Below, piece by piece: positions 1-6,460 of a DNA stretch of 37,376 nucleotides. A program made the translations under genes and the position numbers. Origin of the DNA: Moorena sp. SIO3I8 (GTDB lineage Bacteria; Cyanobacteriota; Cyanobacteriia; Cyanobacteriales; Coleofasciculaceae); contig NZ_JAAHHW010000066.1 in assembly GCF_010692325.1 (NCBI RefSeq), positions 1 through 37,376 on the forward strand, given 5' to 3'. Every line of letters starts with the position of its first letter. Position 1 is the first letter of the stretch. Below the pieces are notes generated by a model that had not been told where the DNA came from, did not search any database, and saw nothing but the letters and a program-made list of their open reading frames with translations.

Positions 1-106
1 CATGAAGGATTTTTTTGGCTGGTGCGTGTCCATTCCGGCTAATTGCTTCGAGTCTTTGCCTTTGCTCTGTACTCAGTGCAATCTTGTCCCGTCTTCCTCT
101 ACCCAT
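1..106 (-). CDS. IS630-family transposase, N-terminal fragment (runs off left edge)
   Basis: Read on the minus strand, an ATG at 106-104 opens about 35 codons that stay open to the window edge. The peptide begins MGRGRRDKIALSTEQR and continues into LEAISRNGHAPAKKILHA. This is the familiar N-terminal helix-turn-helix start of IS630/ISXO-type transposases (the L-E-A-I-x-R-x-G-x-A-P-x-K-x-x-x-A pattern). The catalytic DDE domain would lie beyond the left edge and cannot be judged. The 147 bases between this start and the next gene contain one HIP1 octamer near 212 and no recognisable terminal inverted repeat. Confidence is good for the family and unknown for whether the element is intact. Confidence 0.7.
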   Translation of the reverse strand, partial: MGRGRRDKIALSTEQRQRLEAISRNGHAPAKKILH

Positions 107-253
107 GGTTCTCACCGCTCCCTGGCTTTATTACACTATTTTAACATGGTCACTCCACTACAGAACTTTTACAAAGATGAGCTGCACCCGATGGGGAGTG
201 GTGGCGCGATCGCGTTTTTAATGGTGTTATCGAACTTATGGAGATAGTCAAGT

Positions 254-1138
254 ATGCAATTTTTAAAGCCTAAGTCTAGCAGAAAAGATACAAATCAACT
301 TATCTTTGACATTGCCGAGTATAACAGAGATAGGGACAGAAATGAAATCTATCGTAGATTAAGCTCTTTGAATTTGTATTCACCAGTTGTGAGTAGCAAG
401 GTTGAGATGAAACCTGGTGAGAAGTACACTATTACTGAGGGCATGAACCTAGAGCTTCCTTCCGTAACTATTCAATCGCTTCAGTTAGTCCTGTTTTTTA
501 TCAATAAGAATGATAGGAGGCTTGGGGATCGTTTCATCATGGTGAGTGTTGCTGAAGCCTTCGACATGATTGAGAAAACCAATGACTTCCAAGGTCTTTT
601 ATTTTACAATGACCAAGAATCCTATTTTGGAATTTTGCGCCAATACTTTAATCGGATCAGAAGGGATTTTTTTCCGAAAGAGCCGGAAAAGTTCATGGTT
701 CCTCCAGGTCATAAAATTGTAATGGTTGTTCCTGTAAAGCAGGCAACCATTCAGGCGTTGGAATCAGGCATTTACATTGTAGATTTTGGACAGTACTGCA
801 ATAGTGTTCAAGTTTTCGCGGAAATTGACAAACTTAATGAGTCCTCAAAACCTGTAAGTATTATTTGGATTATTCAATATGATTTCATTGCCTATTTGGA
901 ATCTACTGGAGGTATTGCCAGTTTTCTAGTAAATCTCAGTAAACTGATCAGTTATAACCCTCATTCCAGAACTATTGTTATTCCAAAAAACGCAATTTTT
1001 AAAGCATCTTTTCGGGATTCGCTTATTCAGTTAGGAGCGCACATATTTTCATCAGGATATAATGATAGTTGTTTCGTGGAAGTACATAAGCCTGATGGCT
1101 CAATTACAGTTGGGATGGGCGGAAAACCATTCAGTTAA
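254..1138 (+). CDS. Hypothetical protein, weakly SseB-like (294 aa)
   Basis: I do not firmly recognise this gene. The middle (residues about 62-130) has the rhythm of the SseB N-terminal domain: a hydrophobic strand LQLVLFFINKND, then VSVAEAFDMIEK, then GLLFYNDQESYFGI, comparable to the 'leLa...aDGlvlNP' ending of that family. The second half (KIVMVVPVKQATIQALE onward) is alternating strands and helices with no motif I can name. There is no signal peptide or membrane helix, so it is probably cytosolic. The ATG is preceded by a GGAG about 13 bases upstream, a weak ribosome site. It stands alone between an IS630 fragment and an IS5-like scar and is richer in A+T than the housekeeping genes further right, which fits an accessory gene. 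The SseB assignment is inference. Confidence 0.6.
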   Translation: MQFLKPKSSRKDTNQLIFDIAEYNRDRDRNEIYRRLSSLNLYSPVVSSKVEMKPGEKYTITEGMNLELPSVTIQSLQLVLFFINKNDRRLGDRFIMVSVAEAFDMIEKTNDFQGLLFYNDQESYFGILRQYFNRIRRDFFPKEPEKFMVPPGHKIVMVVPVKQATIQALESGIYIVDFGQYCNSVQVFAEIDKLNESSKPVSIIWIIQYDFIAYLESTGGIASFLVNLSKLISYNPHSRTIVIPKNAIFKASFRDSLIQLGAHIFSSGYNDSCFVEVHKPDGSITVGMGGKPFS

Positions 1139-1254
1139 ATGAAAACCTATGGGTTTAGTCAGAGATAGGAAAGTTAAGTCAATTGTTATGGTCTTAAGTC
1201 GAATATGGATGGGGTGAGGCGGGGTGAGGAATGGAATGGAATTCTCCTAGGTCG

Positions 1255-1320
1255 CCGCTATGGGATTGACCGTTCGCGAAGCGTTGGGCTTTGCCCGAAA
1301 GGTCACGCTACGCGATCGCA
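1255..1320. repeat. Dispersed palindromic repeat (CCACGCTACGCG family)
   Basis: This stretch holds GACCGTTCGCGAAGCG, a short TTGGGCTTTGCCCGAA hairpin, then AGGTCACGCTACGCG running into a HIP1 octamer. Outer GACC/GGTC and the TTCGCGAAGCG block make it foldable. Related cores occur near 19970-20000, 20280-20300, 23062-23123 and 30638-30665, so it belongs to a family dispersed within this window. Confidence 0.55.
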
Positions 1321-1435
1321 TTTCCCTAGGTTTAAATTCTCAATTGATTATAAATAGTCAGTTTACCGACCTGGGACTATGGCCTGTTGTCAAACTCGTT
1401 GTATCCTAAACAATAAGCGATGGCAGGGTGCATTA

Positions 1436-1540
1436 ATGAATCGAGTCAACTTAAGTAATCAGCAATGGGAGAGGTTACCAGAACACTATCGAAAGTGGGT
1501 GCATCGTGGCAACATGGTTTTATCGGTGGCAAAAAGCCGG
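1436..1540 (+). pseudogene. IS5-type transposase scar (internally deleted)
   Basis: An ATG at 1436 opens a peptide starting MNRVNLSNQQWERL, continuing PEHYRKW and VHRGNM. Cyanobacterial IS5-group transposases start with L-[ST]-x-x-Q-W and later have a G-x-Q-W-R-x-L-P-x-x-Y-G-K-W stretch followed by a W-x-x-R-G-x-W block. Here the first and second blocks are fused and everything between (about 30 codons in intact relatives) is missing, while the third block is only loosely matched. After that no similarity is visible and the frame ends just before the next gene. I read it as a relic, not a working gene. The longer open frame from 1379 has no independent support. Confidence 0.35.
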
Positions 1541-1600
1541 GATAGCGATCGCTCCAGCGTAACGCACCGAACCTGTAAAGACACCCACAGCAAAGGATAG

Positions 1601-2488
1601 ATGACTGAATTCCAGATTCGCTTAGCTAAAATTTCAGATGTAGAACCTATCTTGGCTTTCTGCCAATATACGTGGGAAAATCAAAAAGATTACATGCACT
1701 TAGTATTGGAGAAACGGATTAACAATCCTGAAAATAAAGTTTTTGTAGTTACTCTTGATGATATCCCTGTGGCGATGCAGCAAGTCGTTATTTTGTCAAA
1801 ACAGGAAGCTTGGCGAAGTTCTTTGAGAGTAGATCGTCGCTATCGACGGCGAGGTTTATCTAAATTATTAGATTCCCATACAAATAAGTATTTATCTAAA
1901 ATAAATGTTCCTATATTACGTTACTGTGTCTTGTCTGAGAATGAACTAATGTTGAAAATTATCTCTCGCCGAGGAGATAAAAAACTAGATAGTTATAGTG
2001 TTTATAAAGCTGATGCTGATACTGTTACTTCATATACCAACCAATTAATTCAATTAGATCTGAAACATTTTGATGATATTTGGTCTTTAATGATTAGAAA
2101 AAAAATATTATATAAAAAAAAAAGTTTTTACACACAATTAATTCCTAAATGTCAAACTATTACTCCTGAGTTAGTAAAAGACTGTCTGCTTGGGGGAAAA
2201 GTTTTCGGATTAATACAAAATGAAAGATTACGAGGTATAGCTATTCAAAGTTACTCGGAACTTTCAGAGGAAGAGTTTTATATTGGTTATCTTCATGGAG
2301 AGCCAGAAATCTTGACAGTGCTTCTGTGTGAATTATGCAAATTAGCCTATTCTTTAGGTAAGTCAGTGGTTAGAGGTATTTTTCCGTTGAATGATATTTT
2401 CGGCGATGCTCTTTCCCAAGCTGCTTTTCAAAGAATAGATCAAGCTGAAGCAGGGATATATCGCTCTTCTTTAAAAATTAAGAATTAA
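1601..2488 (+). CDS. GNAT-family N-acetyltransferase (295 aa)
   Basis: The N-terminal half (about residues 1-130) is a GNAT acetyl-CoA-dependent acyltransferase domain. It opens with FQIRLAKISDVEPI, a typical beta1-alpha1 start, and carries the acetyl-CoA loop VDRRYRRRGLSKLL at residues 77-90 (R-x-x-G-x pattern). The second half may be a degenerate second GNAT fold or a substrate domain; the substrate is unknown. The start is supported by AAAGGA about 6 bases upstream. Homopolymer runs A8 (2098-2105) and A10 (2114-2123) lie inside the gene. The last codons (LKIKN and stop) are written by the first unit of the heptamer array that follows, so the original C-terminus was probably altered. The gene is strongly A+T-rich compared with its neighbours. 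Confidence 0.8.
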   Translation: MTEFQIRLAKISDVEPILAFCQYTWENQKDYMHLVLEKRINNPENKVFVVTLDDIPVAMQQVVILSKQEAWRSSLRVDRRYRRRGLSKLLDSHTNKYLSKINVPILRYCVLSENELMLKIISRRGDKKLDSYSVYKADADTVTSYTNQLIQLDLKHFDDIWSLMIRKKILYKKKSFYTQLIPKCQTITPELVKDCLLGGKVFGLIQNERLRGIAIQSYSELSEEEFYIGYLHGEPEILTVLLCELCKLAYSLGKSVVRGIFPLNDIFGDALSQAAFQRIDQAEAGIYRSSLKIKN

Positions 2489-2533
2489 GAATTAAGAATT
2501 AAGAATTAAGAATTAAGAATTAAGAATTAAGAA
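2475..2533. repeat. Heptamer array, unit GAATTAA (about 8 copies)
   Basis: Near-perfect tandem copies of a 7-base unit begin inside the last codons of the GNAT gene and provide its stop codon. The rest of the gap to 2805 is A+T-rich with no reading frame or RNA gene that I recognise. Confidence 0.9.
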
Positions 2534-2805
2534 TGCATCAGGGCTGTTTCATTCTAAATTGCCATATTTTATGCATTGACGAGGATAGGTCGTTTCAACA
2601 TTCGATAATTCAGGTATGCGATGACTGAAAGCCTGTAAAATCCTTACCTATATCCAGAATAAAATAACCCTAGTGAATGCATAATTAAGAATTAATAATG
2701 TAGAAGGTAGAAGACAAAAGGTAGAATTAAATTATAAATTATAATTTATAAATTATTAATTAGTAGGATAGAATAGGGTTATCAGCTCTGGTAACAGTTT
2801 TTCCT

Positions 2806-3102
2806 ATGGTTCAGCAGCTTCAGCCCACCACCGATGACATCTTCTATCCCGAAAGTGACGGCAAACCCTTGGCGGACAATACCCTTCAATTTGAACTAAT
2901 TACCACCATTAAGTATGGCCTGGAAGCCCTATTCAAAGATGACCCTAATGTGTTCGTTGCCGGGGATTTGTTGTGGTATCCAGAACAAGGACAACCCAAA
3001 ATCAACCAAGCCCCGGATGTGATGGTGGTTGTGGGTAGACCGAAAGGGCATCGGCGTTCCTACAAAACCTGGGTTGAAGATAACACTAAGAATGAAGAAT
3101 GA
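2806..3102 (+). pseudogene. Uma2 family endonuclease, C-terminally truncated
   Basis: The first 92 residues match the N-terminal half of the cyanobacterial Uma2/DUF820 family, restriction-endonuclease-fold proteins usually near 190-240 residues. Visible are FELITTIKYGLEAL, the strand VFVAGDLLWYPE at 50-60, and the PD of the PD-(D/E)XK active site in QAPDVMVVVG (Asp71). After KTWVEDN, where relatives continue into a VVFE(I/V)xSPGN strand with the catalytic Glu, the frame enters the 300-bp GAATGAA array and stops after five more codons. The catalytic Glu and Lys are therefore absent, and the product is expected to be inactive. Uma2 genes are present in many paralogues in such genomes, so loss of one is plausible. 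Confidence 0.75.
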
Positions 3103-3392
3103 AGAATGAAGAATGGTGAATGAAGAATGGTGAATGAAGAATGGTGAATGAAGAATGAAGAATGAAGAATGAAGAATGGTGAATGAAGAATGAAGAATGG
3201 TGAATGAAGAATGAAGAATGAAGAATGAAGAATGAAGAATGAAGAATGAAGAATGAAGAATGAAGAATGAAGAATGAAGAATGAAGAATGAAGAATGAAG
3301 AATGAAGAATGAAGAATGAAGAATGGTGAATGGTGAATGGTGAATGGTTAATGGTTAATGGTTAATGGTGAATGGTGAAGGCAGAATGGTGA
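3087..3392. repeat. Long heptamer array, units GAATGAA/GAATGGT (about 40 copies)
   Basis: Roughly 300 bases are built almost entirely from 7-base units: AATGAAG as the main type, with AATGGTG and AATGGTT variants interspersed and grouped at the right end. It begins inside the truncated Uma2 gene. This is the longest array in the window and probably replaced or displaced the 3' half of that gene. It encodes no plausible protein. Confidence 0.95.
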
Positions 3393-3448
3393 ATTCAATT
3401 CTCAATTCTTAATTCTCAATTCTTAATTCTTAATTCTTAATTCTTAAT
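3391..3448. repeat. Heptamer array, unit AATTCTT/AATTCTC
   Basis: About eight 7-base units form the reverse complement of the array at 2475-2533. It directly abuts the previous array and supplies the last five codons and stop of the minus-strand M42 peptidase gene. With 2475-2533 it forms an inverted pair flanking the Uma2 remnant and its array. Confidence 0.9.
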
Positions 3449-4482
3449 GAACTATAAGTCTCAAGAATCTCGATACAATTTGCGATCGCACCCAAATGAG
3501 CAATTTCATAACCATGGGTATTTTGAGTAGGAAAACTCAAGCAAGCAGCACGAGCAACATGACCAAACTTCATGGCGATCGAAGCATCAGAGCCAAAACC
3601 ATCAATAACCGCCAACTGAATCGGTACCTCACAACTTTCTGCCGCTTGTTGCAATTCCCGATTTAACCCTTCATCGTACATGCCATAATTATCTTGAGAG
3701 AGCAACACTGGTGCTGGTCCATCTTCGATGGGATACTCCGCAGACAACGGACAAATTTCCAGAGCAATCAACGCATCTAGAGATTGATTTTGGGTAAAAT
3801 ACAAAGCCCCAATTGCCCCGACTTCCTCCTTTGCTGATGCCACCAAATAGGTATCAACTGCTGGAGTTTTCAACCGTTGGGCTAAGCTTAGCAAAATCGC
3901 CACGGATGCCTTATTATCCAGGGTATAGCTAGCAATATAATCCTTAAGGCGCACAGGTCTCTTACGATGTTTACCAACCACCATACGAGTGCCTGGACGC
4001 ACCCCAGCCTCTGCCAATTCTGTAGCACTACATTTAGTTTCAATCCAGGCATCTTGCCAACGTAGAGGAGCATCATCCTGCAACGCTTTTTGGGGAGATT
4101 CATGGGAAACATGACGTGAGCCAAAGGAGAGAATACCGCTAATGGTATAGTTATCCCCCAACAGCTCCACCACACCCTCACCATAAACCCAAGGAAAAGA
4201 ACCCCCCAACCGGCGCACTTCCACCCGTCCTGCGTCACCAATCCGTTTAACAATCGCACCAATTTCATCTTTATGAGCAGTAATCGCAATGGGACTGGCA
4301 CCAGCATCCTTACCAGGGATTTTAGCAATTACATTTCCCGCCCGATCCTGCCAAGTTTCCACCCCTAAAGCTTGAAACCGATGCAGTAACAATTGGTCAA
4401 TTTCCCCTTCCGCACCACTAGGGGAATGGTGCATAACTAACTCTTCTATGGTTTTGAACAGTTGGTTGTAATTGTTAGTCAT
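3430..4482 (-). CDS. M42 family metallopeptidase (glutamyl aminopeptidase-like, 350 aa)
   Basis: This is a cytosolic dinuclear zinc/cobalt aminopeptidase of the M42 (FrvX/PepA tetrahedral) family. Metal and catalytic positions are all present: AHKDEIG (His70, Asp72), LDNKASVA (Asp189), KEEVGAIGA (Glu219 as general base, Glu220 as ligand), LEIC (Glu242) and TQNTHGYE (His323). GSDAS at 298-301 is also typical. The length equals that of the family. The fold has an inserted beta domain at about 75-180. The last residues LRIKN plus stop are encoded by the flanking AATTCTT array, not by family sequence, so the natural stop has probably been replaced. The ATG at 4482 has no strong ribosome site, and an array of GGGAGTA units starts just upstream. 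It is transcribed alone. Confidence 0.9.
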   Translation of the reverse strand: MTNNYNQLFKTIEELVMHHSPSGAEGEIDQLLLHRFQALGVETWQDRAGNVIAKIPGKDAGASPIAITAHKDEIGAIVKRIGDAGRVEVRRLGGSFPWVYGEGVVELLGDNYTISGILSFGSRHVSHESPQKALQDDAPLRWQDAWIETKCSATELAEAGVRPGTRMVVGKHRKRPVRLKDYIASYTLDNKASVAILLSLAQRLKTPAVDTYLVASAKEEVGAIGALYFTQNQSLDALIALEICPLSAEYPIEDGPAPVLLSQDNYGMYDEGLNRELQQAAESCEVPIQLAVIDGFGSDASIAMKFGHVARAACLSFPTQNTHGYEIAHLGAIANCIEILETYSSLRIKN

Positions 4483-4494
4483 TGTTGGGAAGAG

Positions 4495-4610
4495 GGAGTA
4501 GGGAGTAGGGAGTCGGGAGTAGGGAGTCGGGAGTCGGGAGTAGGGAGTCGGAACCCACCCCTAACCCCTCCCAGGAGGGGAACGGGAGTCGGGAATCGGG
4601 AGTCGGGAAT
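4495..4610. repeat. Heptamer array, units GGGAGTA/GGGAGTC, interrupted by a hairpin
   Basis: Tandem 7-base units run from about 4495 to 4552, pause at ACCCCTAACCCCTCCCAGGA with its complementary GGAGGGG (a short hairpin), then resume to 4608. It lies in the 5' flank of the M42 gene, so it may sit between promoter and start codon. Confidence 0.85.
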
Positions 4611-4750
4611 AGTAGGAAAGAAAACCTAGGATTTTTTGATGTTATGATAACTCAGAATTGGGTTTCATGATCTAATTGAAAACGGTATCTAGAGGGAGCT
4701 TCGGAACAGGTAATAGTAGGAAAAAACTCCTAGTATTTTTTGATGATAGT
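4608..4750. repeat. Imperfect direct repeat pair, about 40 bp
   Basis: AATAGTAGGAAAGAAAACCT at 4608 and AATAGTAGGAAAAAACTCCT at 4712 both lead into ATTTTTTGATG. The two copies are about 100 bases apart. Each lies next to a heptamer array, which suggests that one array-bearing segment was duplicated. No gene is visible here. Confidence 0.5.
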
Positions 4751-4838
4751 GGTAAAGATGTAGTGATTTAGGCGTTGGTCTGGTCAAGGTTTCGGGAGCT
4801 AAAGTCAGGAATTGTATAGCACTACCAGGATTTTTACC

Positions 4839-4949
4839 GATTCCCGACTCCCGACTCCCGATTCCCGATTCCCAATTCCCGATTCCCGATTCCCGATTCC
4901 CGATTCCCGATTCGCGCATTCTAAATTCTAAATTCTAAATTCCCGATCC
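4839..4949. repeat. Heptamer arrays, units TTCCCGA then TAAATTC
   Basis: About eleven copies of TTCCCGA-type units are followed by three TAAATTC units. The array runs into the 3' end of the GDSL hydrolase gene, which reads RGSGI and stop from it. The minus-strand open frame 4689-4919 is only the translation of these units. Confidence 0.9.
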
Positions 4950-6035
4950 CCTCTTCCCTATTCTCTTAGAACCTATTCCTAAAGCCCCCAAAGCAAATAG
5001 ACCTAAAGCCATTGCTGGTTCAGGAACATTAGTTGGGTGTGGATGGTTATTAGCTGGGTGTGGATGGTTATTATCTGGGTGTGGATCGTTCAATGCTGAT
5101 AGGGCTAAATCCGCAATGATTCGATAAACACCAGTGGTTGGATGTTGTAAATCCCAGAATAAAAACTCTTCGGGATTCTCACATACAAATTGTGCTGGTA
5201 TATTCAGACAAGGAGTAGTGACATTGGTGAAACCAAATTCCTTCGGCTGAGCCAGAATTTCCTTAAATATAGAATTAACATCAACCGGGATGATATTGAC
5301 ATCTGAGTCGGCAGTCTGACTGAATTGATCCAGTAGTTCAGACAAACCAGAATTATGGTCTTCTATCAAGGTGTTGAGGGCATCGGTAGTACCAGGAACA
5401 CGTCCATCAACTCCCAGAGCAATGGGCGTATTGCCCAAATCTGGCAAGTTAACGACCATAATAGTCTTAGCCCCAACATCAGTCAGGTCTTGGAGTGCAT
5501 CTGACAAATTTGCCAAGGTGGTGTCAGTTTCTGTAAATGGTTCAAAAGTGCCTTGGTTGGGTAGATAATCATTAGCACCAGCCCACACTATATACAGAGC
5601 ATCTGGGTCAGCAGACTGACCGGCTTGTATTAGGGGAACAGTAAAGGCATCAATCTGCGGTTGCAATCCTGGTAAAACTTCCAATCCAGAGAAGGGAACA
5701 GGGGCAGTTTGTACAGTGCCTGTAGTAGAACCACCAAAAGCGAAGTTAATGCCTTCAGTAGGGATAGCACCTGAGCCAAGAGTGGTAAACAGAGTAGGGT
5801 TTAATTCCAAATCCCCTGCAAGATAATCCACCCAGTTGGGACCATTGGAAAAACGTCCCTCAAAATAGGGTGGACTGGGGGGAATTCGCTCTACGGTGGC
5901 ATTAAACAGATTGCCTTGATCAGAGAGGCTGTCTCCAAAGATATACATCTTGCTAAACAACTCGACAGCATTTGCCCTCAGGGGCAACATTAAAGAGAAA
6001 AAGACTAATCCTGTAGCGGCAATTTGTGTCTTCAT
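4935..6035 (-). CDS. SGNH/GDSL hydrolase with PEP-CTERM sorting signal (366 aa)
   Basis: This is a secreted esterase/lipase-type enzyme. Residues 1-23 form a signal peptide ending ANA. Block I is FGDSLSDQGN with nucleophile Ser36, block II INFAFGGSTTG near 96-106, block III WAGANDY with Asn155, and block V FWDLQHPTTGVY with Asp295 and His298, so the catalytic set is complete. A tract of three NNHPHP-type units (316-336; 21-bp DNA repeats) links to a C-terminal VPEPA motif (337-341), a hydrophobic helix and a basic KRIGKR tail. That is the PEP-CTERM signal processed by exosortase systems and implies sorting to the cell surface. The final RGSGI residues come from the adjoining heptamer array. 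Its natural substrate is not shown by the sequence. Confidence 0.9.
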   Translation of the reverse strand: MKTQIAATGLVFFSLMLPLRANAVELFSKMYIFGDSLSDQGNLFNATVERIPPSPPYFEGRFSNGPNWVDYLAGDLELNPTLFTTLGSGAIPTEGINFAFGGSTTGTVQTAPVPFSGLEVLPGLQPQIDAFTVPLIQAGQSADPDALYIVWAGANDYLPNQGTFEPFTETDTTLANLSDALQDLTDVGAKTIMVVNLPDLGNTPIALGVDGRVPGTTDALNTLIEDHNSGLSELLDQFSQTADSDVNIIPVDVNSIFKEILAQPKEFGFTNVTTPCLNIPAQFVCENPEEFLFWDLQHPTTGVYRIIADLALSALNDPHPDNNHPHPANNHPHPTNVPEPAMALGLFALGALGIGSKRIGKRGSGI

Positions 6036-6151
6036 GATGTTATTTAACTTAATTGCAGATAATTATCTCAGCTCATGTCCGATTTAATACTTATCCTTCT
6101 TGGTTGATAGTAAATTGAACCTTGAAAATTAACTAACCATAAGCAATTAGC

Positions 6152-6191
6152 AATTCAAAATTCAAAATTCAAAATTCAAAATTCAAAATTC
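6152..6191. repeat. Heptamer array, unit AAAATTC
   Basis: Five to six tandem 7-base units lie upstream of the GDSL hydrolase start, in its probable 5' flank. Confidence 0.9.
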
Positions 6192-6299
6192 ACAGGCATC
6201 AGATCAACCATTTTAGACGTGATTAACCGGACTTGATATAGCAGTCGCCAGGGCAGGCGCGGACATGACAAAAGTCTCAAACCTAAGTAAGCGCAAGAG

Positions 6300-6336
6300 T
6301 TTGACTTCTGACTTCTGACTTCTGACTTCTGACTTG
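6300..6336. repeat. Heptamer array, unit CTGACTT
   Basis: Five tandem 7-base units are bracketed by the 9-base inverted pair GATATAGCA/TGCTATATC. Confidence 0.9.
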
Positions 6337-6409
6337 TGCTATATCATGTCTGCCATTGACACACTTGACCAATCACCACTAATTACTAACCCATGACAAT
6401 AGCTATTCG

Positions 6410-6431
6410 TAATTGTGCTTAAGCACAATTA
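6410..6431. terminator. Perfect 22-bp palindrome 3' of the SLH lipoprotein gene
   Basis: TAATTGTGC, TTAA and GCACAATTA form a perfect dyad about 30 bases past the stop of the minus-strand lipoprotein gene. The position suggests a transcript end. There is no U-run on the minus strand, so an operator or a factor-dependent end are equally possible. Confidence 0.4.
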
Positions 6432-6460
6432 AAAGCTGTTTTCAGCTGTTTTGTATGCAC

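Larger units (their letters stand above)
6036..6460. other. Gene-free spacer with two heptamer arrays and a palindrome
   Basis: This gap holds AAAATTC units (6152-6191), CTGACTT units (6300-6336) and a perfect palindrome (6410-6431). GATATAGCA at 6233 and TGCTATATC at 6337 form an inverted pair bracketing the CTGACTT array. The promoter of the GDSL gene should lie in the first 100 bases but no clear boxes were found. Confidence 0.6.

Noticed and set aside
1379-1435. N-terminal extension of the IS5-like frame
   Set aside because: No similarity to transposases before the ATG at 1436.
4689-4919. Minus-strand open frame of 76 codons rich in ESGIGNR
   Set aside because: It is only the translation of the TTCCCGA heptamer array and has no independent support.
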